The notes beneath the pieces are model-generated. The model was not told where the DNA came from. It searched no databases and was given only the letters and a program-made list of their open reading frames with translations. A stretch of DNA of 64,000 nucleotides from Apoda limacodes (Eukaryota; Arthropoda; Insecta; Lepidoptera; Limacodidae). Below are positions 13,215 through 24,004 of this stretch, piece by piece. Location of the stretch: contig OX291543.1 in assembly GCA_946406115.1 (NCBI GenBank), positions 29,042,815 through 29,106,814 on the forward strand. Reading direction: 5' to 3'. Position 1 is the first letter of the stretch; every line of letters starts with the position of its first letter. The position numbers were made by a program, and so were the translations under genes.

Positions 13215-13690
13215 GCCGTTTACGACATTATTTTACTGCGCTTGAAAACGTTTGCTAGGGATTAGGAGGGATTATTTGCATTTCGTTGATTTCGCTTTTT
13301 ATTTCGTGAGGTTTGCTAAGGTTAAAATAATTATCAGGTTGTTATTTTAACAATTCTAAGATTCGAATAGGTTAGGAATTTTATGATTAGTGACGGATCA
13401 CTGATTATTACTTAATTATTAGATTTAAAAGAAGTTTTAATTGAATACTTTATTTGTTAGTTATTAAGTATTCTTAGTCTAGGTTTAATTTACAGTTAGG
13501 CAGTACTTCGAATCGCGTTCGTGTTTATTAGAAAGTACTTTTCTAGTATTCTAGGTTTAGTTTATTTAGTTAGATATAACTTCGTTTCGTTAGAAAATTC
13601 ATTGATAATTATTTATATTGACACTTGTCTAATAATTAAGAATTACTATTTGTTTATAGTTTGTATACATTGAGTAGGCTGAGTAATATT
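13215..13690. other. AT-rich spacer, no gene seen
   Basis: Sequence after the poly(A) tail of the LINE. Rich in tta/aat words with no ORF or identifiable repeat. Confidence 0.35.
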
Positions 13691-13714
13691 TTCTAGTTTT
13701 TTTCTTTTATTAAG

Positions 13715-13945
13715 ACAAAAGGGGATAACGTAATGTGCAACCCAGGATTGTTCGCCCCAAGAATGATCATATCAGCAATGTCCACCCCATCAAACTTTCC
13801 CCTTTTGGGTTTTACATTGGCGGAATGAACTTTCTTGGGTTGCGCAATCACGCCTCGTGACATCAAAGATCACCCGGAGAATGACCACCCCAGCAAAGTC
13901 TCGACTCTCGCAGCTTGCGACCCTGGTGTTGCAAGAAATGTAAAA
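13715..13945 (-). repeat. Region with GGGGTGG(T/A)CATT motifs, inverted relative to 30.39-30.56 kb
   Basis: On the minus strand this holds tttgctggggtggtcatt (13893-13910), tttgatggggtggacatt and cattcttggggcgaac. The same words, tttgctggggtggtcatt and cattcttggggtgaac, occur on the plus strand at 30478-30550, ahead of an OTU-like ORF. The shared words and opposite orientation suggest two copies or ends of one mobile-element family. Confidence 0.5.
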
Positions 13946-14547
13946 AAAATCAAAGTTTGTTGCTATAGTAGGAAATTACTACTAAATGTATGTGTGTTAC
14001 GAAAATAGCCGCTGAATACAAACTATGTTTAAAAACAAATATTTAGAAGTACCCATGTGTTTATTTTTTTAATAAAATATCTCTTTTTCATTGATATAAT
14101 GTATTCCTGGACCACGAATGATGAAAAAAAGGAAAAAACATTAGAAATGAAAAAATCGTGCAGTATTGCTACAGAAAGAGCGATTTCGAAACGATAGTGG
14201 TAGACTTATTCCTCATTTATGGAAAACGCTGTATCGTGGACGTCAGCTGGAAAACTCTACATTGTCAGTGCCAATTATCGAAAATCGCTTATGTTTTTGT
14301 TATTTATTTATACCTACTATTTAATGTGTTGTTCCTTTTTTATTTAAGTCTAATATGCTATTATTACTATATTGAATATATAACTGTTTTGTAGGTACCT
14401 AGTTTATCTTAAATATATTGTTATGAAACATTAGGTACCTACTTAAGTAAAAAAAATCTAATTTTTTAGTAACAAAAATCTGGCTGTATATTTACTACGA
14501 ATCTGTTAAATTAGACCTAAAACTTAGAACACAGAGTTCATAAAACC

Positions 14548-15343
14548 ACCATATTTAATTACAAAATGTTGTTTATGATGTTTGTGAAAATACAACAATA
14601 ATTAAAGATTCAATATACCTAAAAAGCATCTTTATTTAGGTAGGTATATTTCTTCACATCAGAGACAAATAGATACCTATAATGCAAATATTAAAAACAA
14701 ACATCACATAATATACCTAATTAACTAAATACTAAAAATCTTTAAAAATACAATTAAATCCACAATAGATTTCAAGCCACCATTTGCTATCGCCAAGCTT
14801 ATCGGCATTTTCTAGGCGAACGCAAGTTCAACGGATATCAAATAGGAATCGCGTTTGTAAAGTTGCAATATGGCTACCTAATGTACAGACGATTTTCGTT
14901 TCGGCGCTCAAAAGTGGCTTGGCGATGGTATCGATAGTATAGAAAAGCAACAAGTCTACGGTTTTTTTTTGATTGATAGCAAGTGACGTCATTCAACTTT
15001 ATGTTCATACATTTTCTTTGATTCCATTCTTTTTTCGTGATGCTATAACAACTTTACAAACGCGATTCCTTACTGATGTTCGTTAAACTTGCGTTCGCCT
15101 GCGGATAAGCTTTGCAATTGCAAATGGCGGCTTGAAATCTATTGTGGATTTTTATATTACGAAATACATTGTTTAAAAATAGGTGTATTTTTTTAAAGAT
15201 TTTAAGTATTAATTAGGTATTATCGGTTCCTACTTGTCTCTGATATGAAGAAATATACCTACCTAAAGACCTTTACATTGAATGTTTAATTATTGTTATA
15301 ATTTCACATCATAAGCAACATTTTCTTAGTTAAGTAATTAAAT
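14548..15343. mobile_element. Large palindromic (foldback) non-autonomous element, about 0.8 kb
   Basis: Left arm (about 14548-14880) and right arm (about 15040-15343) are inverted copies. Matching blocks include tatttaattac / gtaattaaat at the outer ends, aggtaggtatatttcttcac against its complement near 15255, ccacaatagatttcaagcc (14760-14779) against its complement at 15132-15150, and ggaatcgcgtttgtaaag (14847) against its complement at 15053-15070. Identity is high with scattered substitutions and indels. A centre of about 150 bp holds gatagcaagtgacgtca. There is no ORF. Structure fits a MITE or foldback DNA transposon; the superfamily is unknown. Confidence 0.7.
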
Positions 15344-16223
15344 GGTGAAAATCAAAGAAAGACTTCCACATTCGATGTTACCTGTTATTGAGTGTTACCT
15401 CTCTAGGCGATCATTCCAGGTTAAAAAAGGAGAAGCAAGATCAAGCCTCTATGACATTGAGGCTGGAGTGCCACAAGCCTCAGTTCTTGGTCCAGTTCTC
15501 TATAATATCTTTACTTCTGGCTTGCCCATATGCTACAGCATTACCGTTGCAACATATGCTGATGACATAGCATACCTGTCTGTTGAAGATAACCCGACAA
15601 TCGCCAGCTTTAAATTACAAGGACAACTAAATAAAACTCAAAAGTGGCTTGGTAAATGGCGTATCCGCGCAAGTGTGGCTAAATTCAACCATATAACCTT
15701 CGCCCTGAGGAAAGGAAATTGTCCCCCTGTAAGGCTTCGGAACGATATGCTTCCACATTCTGATTTTGTGAGGTATCTTGGCTTTCACCTTGATAGGCGC
15801 CTGACGTGGAAGTACCACATCAAACAAAAAAGGGACAAGGTCAATCACAAATTTCGCTCCCTATACTGGCTCATGGGAAGAAATTTAGTCTTATCTCTCG
15901 ACAACAAACTCCTAATTTACAACTCAGTGCTTAAACCAATATGAACGTACGGGATCCAGCTTTGGGGTATCACCAGCAAAAGCAACATACTCTGCCTCCA
16001 ATAAGTGCAGAATAGCATCCTGAGGGCAATAACCAATGCTCCTTGGTTTACAAAAAATTGCGAGATACATAGTTACCTCGAAATGCCGACAGTTGCATCT
16101 GAAATAGAGCGTTACAATAAACTGCACAAGGAGCACTTAACTTTGCATCCAAAACCACTCGTTGCTGAGTTGTTAGACGTGTCAACTGTGGTCCGAAGGT
16201 TAAAAAGAGACCACATAGTGTAA
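15342..16223 (+). pseudogene. Reverse transcriptase fragment, Jockey-like LINE (5' truncated)
   Basis: The open frame 15342-15944 begins inside the RT domain and shows GVPQASVLGPVLYNIF (block 4), TVATYADDIAYLS with the catalytic YADD (block 5), and VRYLGFHLDRRLTWKYHIK (the YLG / LTW motifs of block 7 and beyond). After a stop at 15944 the C-terminal region continues in broken frames to 16223 (YNSVLKPI, then SILRAITNAPWF and SYLEMPTV). The endonuclease and first RT blocks are absent. The catalytic Asp pair survives, but truncation and stops make it dead. It starts at the outer end of the palindromic element, so one may have landed next to or inside the other. Confidence 0.85.
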
Positions 16224-16419
16224 TTGGGAGAAGCGGCGATGACCGCTCCCCAATAATGCCTAACTATACTCACAAAGAACTTGCTTATGGTCTGACGACC
16301 GATCGCAGATGGATAAAGTTTAATACAAAAAAAAAGGAAATAAATGTGATGGTGTGCGGTTACACAGTAGGTATTGAATATTGTTTTTTTAAGTTTCATG
16401 CACCTAGCTTTACTTATAA

Positions 16420-16920
16420 CGATGTGAAAACAATAATTACAATAATTTATTATCATTCTTATAGTAGGCGTCTTTCTCAATACTTTCTTGAATCAGTTAA
16501 ATTAGAAACTAGACAAATACCCAAAATGCTTCACATTTCAATACCTAATTAACAAAATACTCTAAAAATATTTTGTTAATAATGTAATCTTATATATATA
16601 AATACTATCCACAATATAATAAATATGCACAATGGAGGGTAAGCCGTGATTTATAACTGCAAAACTACTACTAATTCAACGAATATTGGATAGAAAACAC
16701 GTATGTGAAATTGCATTAATGTGTAGGCGACTTTCGCATCGTTTGACGTTCCACGATGGCTAAGCGATGCCACCGATCGAATAGAAAAAAGTCTATGATT
16801 TATTTTCCGATCGATAACAAGTGACGTCACAAACTTTAGTATGTATGTTCATACAATTTGTAAAACGTAATTCTTTTTTCATAACGTTGACAAGTCTAGA
16901 CCACCATTGTGACTTCAGAG
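16420..16920 (+). mobile_element. Diverged second copy of the palindromic element (left arm and centre)
   Basis: Blocks align in order with 14570-15010: agacaaat plus cctaattaac.aaatact.aaaaat (16510-16570), the tatccacaatat block (16605-16620), ttcgcatcgtttgacg with tggctaagcgatgcc (16733-16775), gaatagaaaaaagtctatg (16780-16798) and gataacaagtgacgtcac (16813-16830) followed by ttcatac. The inverted right arm is not clearly preserved. It flanks the RT fragment on the side opposite the first copy. Confidence 0.5.
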
Positions 16921-17569
16921 CCAATAAACGGAATTTTTAACCGTCGCGCATCGTGTAAATTCTATCTTTTTAGGTACCCTAACCCACCAAGAGTATAGGG
17001 TTAAGTGGGAAACAGTGGAACTAGAGAAACTCTACAACGGATCTGTTTGTCTTTTTTCGACTCCTTATAAAAAGTATTTTGTTGTGTAATTTAAGTAGCT
17101 CACATACTACTATCTTAACATGTATCATCCAGATCATCGGATGCCGTGACACGTGACAAAACTAAAAAATAGGTTATTTGCTGTTTTTTTATAGCAAAAT
17201 TGTGTCCAAATTATTACTGGTTCTGGTAAGTAAACTTATTTTTTTTTAGTTATTGTTTCCAAAGAAAAAACATAGATGGATTTCAATAAGTAGAACAATG
17301 TAACTGTAAACAGTACCTATTAATCATTCTAAAATTTTACGTGTATTAAAAAGATAGCAGTGGCCGATCTCGCACGTCTTGAAGCAGTGCCACTAGCCAT
17401 ATTGGTTTGCTATCCAGCTGGTTATCATGATGACTTCATTATAGATATTCTGTTATTTTCTTTAAAATACACAAATAAAACTTCATAAAAATTCAGTCCA
17501 TCGTCTGCCAGATGTGCGTTCATAAACCCAACTTGGGTTAACCCGGGTAGCACTGACAGCAGACAGCAA

Positions 17570-17815
17570 ATACATTGCAGTCCTTAGAGAAAACATTAGC
17601 AGGGAGCTCATTCCACAACCAAAGGCAGTTTCACTGAAACCGCACTGTAAGTGATAATTTAGATTCTAAAAGGTGTGAGCATGAATTCCCTGCCGTCGAT
17701 GGCGAGCGGTGCGAGAACACATCCTATTATACAAGCGGTGGACCGAAAGACAGGGAAGGAAACTCTCTCCTCAGACTTGAGGGTTACTGTAAAGTAGTAA
17801 CCTTAGCCCTAACTG
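17570..17815 (-). mobile_element. CR1-like LINE 3' fragment, strongly degraded
   Basis: Contains cagtccttagagaaaacatt, gggagctcattccacaacc, gaattccctgccg and atggcgagcggtgcga, all shared with the better copy at 20.9-21.3 kb. Indels remove every long frame. Confidence 0.75.
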
Positions 17816-17829
17816 CTGTGGTCTGTTAA

Positions 17830-19255
17830 ATTATTGATAACCATAGTACGATTATATTACCCTTCCCGGTTGTTCGAGTCGGCTGGATATTTTATAGGAG
17901 AAAAATATGTATCTGTTTTCCAATGGTAAGTCAAACTAGGTATTATTGTGATTTTATGAACTTAAATTGTGAATGAAGTACCTACTCAATTCTCATTAAG
18001 GTCACTAATCATAAGTGTATAGGTACATTTTTTTTAACGTTATTTGCAATTTTTATTTATTCTAACTTTTGGTCTTAAATCAATAAAACTGGTATCTTTA
18101 ACATTTTGCCCACTTTATGGTGTTGTAAGTTGGATCCCGATTCATATCGATTACATCTATAATTACTTTTGTTATGTTTAAACTAAAACACTTTTGTCTT
18201 TAAATTGTTAACAAGATTTCAAGTGACCTTAAAATAAATAGGCATGGATCAAAAATCTAAAAAGGCGATAAATGGAATCCTTCACAACATAGGTATACGA
18301 ATATGCTCTCATTAATTGAAAATTCTTCCTTTAGTGAGGGATATCGACAAAAAATCTGAATTCTCATGCAGTGCCGATAATATTTTAAATTAGAAATTAT
18401 GCCAGTGTAAAATATACTATATCATAGGTATACAAATAATTATTTACATTATTGAAAAGTTATATTTTTATATCGAATATTTTTAAACTTGTAGTTATTG
18501 TAAAATTAACATGATAATAGAAATAAAAAAAATCTTATTTCAAAATATCAAAGTATTTTATTTGGAACACGGCTTATAACCAAATTTAAATAACTATTGT
18601 TTTAAAAAAACAAAACGGCCAAGCGTATTTCGTACCGTACACTAATTAAGTTAGGGTTCCGTAGAGTAAGAACAATTGCATTAATATGAGTAACTTCTAA
18701 AACAATTCTGTGCAAAACAATGTCTGATTGTGATTGTTTTAAAATTTTTAGTGGTAAGTATCTAATCCAATGCAAGTCTTTGAATCAAAATGAGTTTCCG
18801 TAGGTGATGCAGCTACAGCAGACTATTCCTTTACGTAGCAACTTTAGTTTTTAGAAGGGTAATTTTTTATGGTGTATGTATGTCAGTATGTCCAAATCTT
18901 TCGTTATTTCGATTTTACTATTTGAATAATATGAATACCATCTATGCAAAATAATCGAATAATTGAATTGCTAATTATAATTATAAATATAACGAGAATC
19001 TTTATATTTATGTCAATTTAGACGTGCCAAAACCGAGAACAAGCAACACAAAATTCAGGATACAATTTATACAATTAAAAAAAAGAAAAATGTTATAAAT
19101 TCAAGATGATTTAGTATTTTCACTTCATTAGATAAAATATTAGTCAATCAGGGTAGGACTAGGGTAGGTAGACTGCTTAATTTTCAAATATCCAATTCGA
19201 TACAAACAAGTGCAATTGTAAGGAACACAAACAGTATACAAAAAATCTGGCATAC
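17830..19255. other. Intergenic AT-rich sequence, no gene seen
   Basis: No coding exon or protein remnant could be supported. The words cgtaccgtacactaattaag and gttccgtagag near 18640-18670 hint at a small scrap of the CGGAACCCT repeat family. Confidence 0.35.
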
Positions 19256-19264
19256 CTCTTTTGC

Positions 19265-20822
19265 ACTCATATTAATGCTTCATAGACCCCATCGATCCTC
19301 CGCCCCTTACGAATTTAGAAGCATCCGTCTGCCGCCTAGCGATGACCGGCCATCAGCCGATCACCATTGCATCGGTTTATCTCTCTCCATAAAAAGACTT
19401 GCTTCAGTCGCTCTTAAATTTAGGCGACACCGTCATCCTAGCCGGCAACCTCAATTGCAAGCACCGTCGATGGAACTCCTCAATCACTTCACGGAGAGGC
19501 AGACTCCTTGAACAATTAGTTGACAGGCTAAACTTAGACATCATCGCTCCCTTGACGCCCACTCACTTTTCCCATAACACTCGCAATAGCCCTGACGTGC
19601 TCGTCATAGCACTTCTAAAGAATATAAGGCTAATTTTTCACTCTATAGAGGTGCTTGACGAACTTGACTCTAGACTAGAACCGTGACGGACTGGGATAAA
19701 TTCGAGCAATTACTCAAAAACCCCAGCTCGCCACATCTAGATCGCGTTCCTAGTAACCACCTGACCGCCACCGTTAGCGAGTGCTCAAGACAAGTGCCGG
19801 TTGGCTACCACCACCTAATCCTGCCTCAGAACATCAGGTCGCTACTGGCAGACGCGATTGCGCTCCCACTACCGAAAACAAAGCTCGCTAGAACGACATA
19901 CACCGCTGTGTAAGAACCGCTGTAGCTGAGCCTGCACCCAACGTTTCGGTGATCTAATGGAGAATATTTCTCCTTCTCATCTAGCTTATTGGTGCCTAGC
20001 CAGAGCTTTGAAATCAGACACTTTAACTCGTCCCAACAACGTTCCCGCGTTCGTTGACGACGAAAAAGCGGATTGCCTTGCATCTAGCCTCCAAGCCCAA
20101 TGTGCCTTAAGCACACAAGTTGTGACACAACCTTTCAATCCTGATCACGTGCAAGATGTAGACGGGGAAGTGGAGAACAGAACTTCTTTGCCCCAACAAG
20201 ACCCTCTGCCCCCCGTCACAGTCGACGAAGTCAAACAGGTCATCAAAGACCTACGCCCCTGTTAAGCCCCAGGCGCGGACGGTTTCACCTTTAATTCTCA
20301 ATGGAAAGACGCAATTGTTGTAGGCATCCATAAGCCAGGGAAACTCCTTTTTCTCCTACCGCCCTATAAGTTTACTAAAGGGCCTTGGTAAGCTCTTCGC
20401 TCGCCTTCGGAACGCTATAGTCTCCAGAAGCATCTCAATCGACGAGCAGTTCGACTTCCGCGACAAACACTCGTGCGTCCACCAAGTCCTCCGTATCACG
20501 GAACAAATTCTCACTGGCTTCCAACCAGTATTAGGTAAGCCCCGTCACACGGGTGCTGTCTAAGATGTAGCAAAAGCCTTTGACAAAGTCTGGCACAACT
20601 GTACAACTATCAGTTGCCAGGCCGCAATCACCGCTCTAGGCGAATGGTTTCAGGAATGGAGAATCGAAATGAATCCCGACAAAAGCTCTGCCGTTCTCTT
20701 TACCACTGGCTTGCCCCCGAGACCATCTTGCCTCTCAGTTTTCGGTCGTGCCATACCTTGGCAAAACAAGAAATAAGCCGACTCTTTACACCACTTGCAT
20801 CCGCCCCATACTAGCATACGCT
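19265..20822 (+). mobile_element. Jockey-clade LINE relic, 5' portion (interrupted by a CR1 copy)
   Basis: The same family as the 11.85 and 31.5 kb copies. Readable pieces, in several frames: the endonuclease (VILAGNLNCK, the HRRWNSS block), a linker beginning MTDWDKFEQLLKNPSSPHL, the start of the RT (PLPPVTVDEVKQVIKDLRP, then an APGADGF block), EQFDFRDKHSC and VAKAFDKVWH, then the post-YADD region (WRIEMNPDKSSAVLF). The segment carrying YADD is deleted near 20600-20615. Stops and frameshifts are frequent. The element stops at about 20822 within the word tactagcatacg and resumes at about 22216. Confidence 0.85.
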
Positions 20823-20825
20823 TCT

Positions 20826-22215
20826 TATACCACTAAGGTGGCAAACAAGCTTACGGTCCGCCTGATGGTAACCGGTCACCGTAGCCTACGGACGATTGTA
20901 AAACCAAGGGTATCACTCCCGCGTTGCCGACCCTTCAAAAATCCGATAACTTCTTTCTTGAAGAACCCCATACTGTAGTCCTTAGAGAAAACCTTGGCAG
21001 GGAGCTCATTCTACATCCCAAGCATTCGCGGGAGGAAGTTTCTCTGAAACCGAACTGTACGCGACCATTTCGGTTCTAACGTGTGAGAATGAATTCCCTG
21101 CCGATGGCGAGCGCTGCAATGGTGAAAAGTAGCCGTGGGCATTACTTCGAACAATTCCTCAGAACACAACCCATTGTACAAGCGGTAGAACACACACACA
21201 GGAAGGCAAAGTCTCTCCTCAGACTTAAGGGCTCGATACCGCAAGTGGGTTTGGAATCGTCAACAATTCTCACAGCCCGTCGTTGAACCGAGTCAAAAGG
21301 GCCAAGCTGGTATCCGGGTGCACCCGCCCAGAGATGGCAGCAGTACTCCATATGGGGCCGAGCTTGCGACTTGTAAAGTAACAACCTTTGCCCCGACGTG
21401 AAGTACTGCTTCGCTCTGTTGAGTACACCAAGTTTTTTGCCAGCTTCACCTTGTCCTGCAGATGATCTGGGAACTGAACGTCACTGGAGATGTCAACACC
21501 AAGGATCCCAATGCTCTTGGAGATGGAGAGGGGAGTGTTCTGGAATTGTGGGACTACAGTGAATGGGGTTTTCTTAGCGGTGAACGCGCAGACTTGTGTC
21601 TTTGAAGGGTTGAATCGGACCAAGTTTTCCCGACCCCAGTCAGAACCTTAGACAGTGTGGTCTCGATTTGAGGCACAAGTTCTTCGCGGTTTCCCTCCAC
21701 AACGGAACAAGGTATGTTTCCACGACCCGTGTAATAAGCGTCTGCAGTACTGTCATCTGCATAGCAATACATGTTGTTGATGTCCAACATGTGATTGATA
21801 TGCAGTAGAAACAGCGTAGGAGACAGCACAGAGCCTTGCGGGACACGAGCATTAATGTCCATGCTATCAGAGCAACTACCGTCAACGTTCGTATGCGTCT
21901 GCCGGACAAAAAACTAGCCTAGCTTTGCACAAACCCTCAGGCACTCCGTAAGATGGCAACTTCGATAGAAGATCCCGGTGCCAGACCCGATCGAACGCCT
22001 TCGCTATGTCAAGGCTACATGCCAATGTCTCCCCGTGACTCTCAATGGCTAATGCCCATCGGTGTGTGAGATACACGAGAAGGTCACTAGTCGAGCGGCC
22101 ATGGCAAAAGCCATATTGACGGTCACTGAACAGGTCGTGTTCTTCTAGGTATCTTAGAAGCTGTGTGTTGATCACACGCTCCATCACCTTGGAGAGAAGA
22201 GAGGTAATACACGAC
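20826..22215 (-). mobile_element. CR1-like LINE copy nested in the Jockey relic
   Basis: A 1.4-kb minus-strand copy. From 22215 down: LLSKVMERVINTQLLRYLE, then YGFCHGRSTSDLLVYLTHRW, ACSLDIAKAFDRVWH, VPQGSVLSPTLFLLHIN, MYCYADDST (catalytic box), NPSKTQVCAFTAKKTPF, and the C-terminal HMEYCCHLWAGAPGYQLGPF and FQRNFLPRMLGM pieces, ending with the 3' UTR at tataccactaaggtggcaaa (20828). Several frameshifts separate these blocks. The flanking Jockey sequence resumes on both sides, which dates this insertion after the Jockey one. Confidence 0.9.
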
Positions 22216-22400
22216 AAACGTGTATGCGTTGTCTAAACGCAAACTCTAAAGACTTCAGACCCTCCAAACCGCTTCCTCAGAGCAGCCTCCGGAGTCCCCT
22301 GGATCGTCCGGAATGCGGACCTACCTGCGGATCAGATGACGATCTCGCTATCCGGATAGCGAGATTAGTCTCAACGACCTCCCCTTATAGGGCCTCCCCA
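22216..22400 (+). mobile_element. Jockey-clade LINE relic, 3' portion continuing after the nested CR1
   Basis: cagaccctccaaaccgctt, ctcagagcagcctccgga and ggaatgcggacctac correspond directly to 12684-12750 of the other copy (caggccctccaaatctgctt, ctcagagcggcctctgga, gcaatgcggacctac). This is the missing continuation of the element cut at 20822. Confidence 0.8.
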
Positions 22401-22489
22401 CTCACACGACGCCGATTTCCCCGGGTTCGTATAATAACCATAATTACATTCCACTTATGCTATGACAAGTAAGTTAGTAGTATAATCAA

Positions 22490-22555
22490 TTGCAGGAGGA
22501 ATCCCACGCGGAAAATTCTGTAGAGCGAGCAGAGCCACTGGCAAAAGCTAGTGCT
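22490..22555 (+). repeat. Helitron-like 3' end fragment
   Basis: gcagagccactggcaaaag followed by CTAGTG matches the end of the element at 41.45-41.76 kb (ggagccgctggcaaagtctag). Only the terminal part is recognisable. Confidence 0.4.
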
Positions 22556-23169
22556 ATATGTATTCCTTTTCTGAATCTTGTTTGCACAGCCCTTATTCTT
22601 TCTTCCGTTTTTCCCCCACTCTTTCACTCTTTGCTTTTAATTTGCTAACTATGCTATGTATATTTAATCTGCGGGTTACCTAAGATCCTTTACGCTTTGG
22701 ATTACTCACACACAAAACATCAATTTATCTTTCTTAACACGTGATATGTACGAGTAGCGAACATTAATGAAGAGCACAATGCGTAATTTATTAAATATTC
22801 GAATATTCCGATATTTAACCTCAATTATTCGACTTTAAAATGGTAGCGAATATTCGAATAAAATGAATATTTGAATTGCAAGCCCTAATTGTAAGATTCG
22901 TTTTAATGGTGAAAGTGTTATAGGCTACATAACATATCAGTATAAAACACATATGCCGGTAATTTTTGTCGAGTTTTGTACCAAATAAAAGGTATTATTC
23001 AGCACATTCCAAATATTTATATATTTGTAGAAAACGACATCAAAATGTAAAGATGGCGGCCATAAACTGTTAAAAGCTTAAGAAAATTAGCGACAAATCA
23101 AAACTTTGTTAAAATGCATCGTTTACGACAAAATGAAAGGTGTAACTAAGAAGTTTTAAAATTAATTAA

Positions 23170-23425
23170 ACAAGTAAACTAAAAAAAAAGCGATAACCAC
23201 CCACCTGATGCTAAGCGTTCACCTTAGCATATGAACAATTGTAACAGCGAGGGTATTACTAACGAATTGCCAACTAGAAACTAGCTCTCTCCTCAGATTT
23301 AAGGGTTCGGCTTGTCAGTTTGGGATTGGCGACAATTCTTTTAGCTCGTCGTTGCGCCGAGTCAAAAGGGCTACGTTGGTATTCGGGTACACCCGCCCAG
23401 AGTTGCCAGCATTTCCACAGAATAA
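23170..23425 (-). mobile_element. CR1-like LINE 3' fragment with internal deletion
   Basis: The 3' end (ccacctgatgctaagcgttc) is followed after a deletion by ctctcctcagatttaagggt and ggtattcgggtacacccgcc, shared with the other copies. Non-coding. Confidence 0.75.
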
Positions 23426-24004
23426 TGAAGAAGTGCTCCATATAAATAAATATATATATATTATAATATAATTTACAAATAAAGACGTTTCAGGAGTCTA
23501 AAAGCTCAGAAAATAAATAAAAATACCTCTCATTTCCGACAAAAGATTACGCTAGGCGTTGTGGCTATCAACAATGATTTTTTACCATTCGATCACCACT
23601 ATGTAATTAAGAAAACAAATTAAAGCTTTAAATTATTATTTGTATATACTGGGAGTGATGAGGATTAGTAAAAAACAAAACTAATTTTTGCATATTTTTG
23701 ATGATTTTTTTTATATGCATAATAAACATGTTTAACGAAAGGCAATATTAACAGCACAATTAGTGTTATCACTAACAACCAGTCTAGGTTTTGAGCCCAT
23801 GGAGCTACAATTGACACATTGTCACATTGTCTTGGTGTCTGGCCCAGCCAAGATACCAGACTAGTGTCTTGGTATGACAACAACAGCCAACTGTACGATT
23901 GCCCACTATGCAGTTACAGTAACAACCTAATATTGCATCTACCGGCGAACCGCCGCTAGGTTCACGGTCTATCAATATATAGGTAAAATGTATTTTTTAA
24001 CTGA

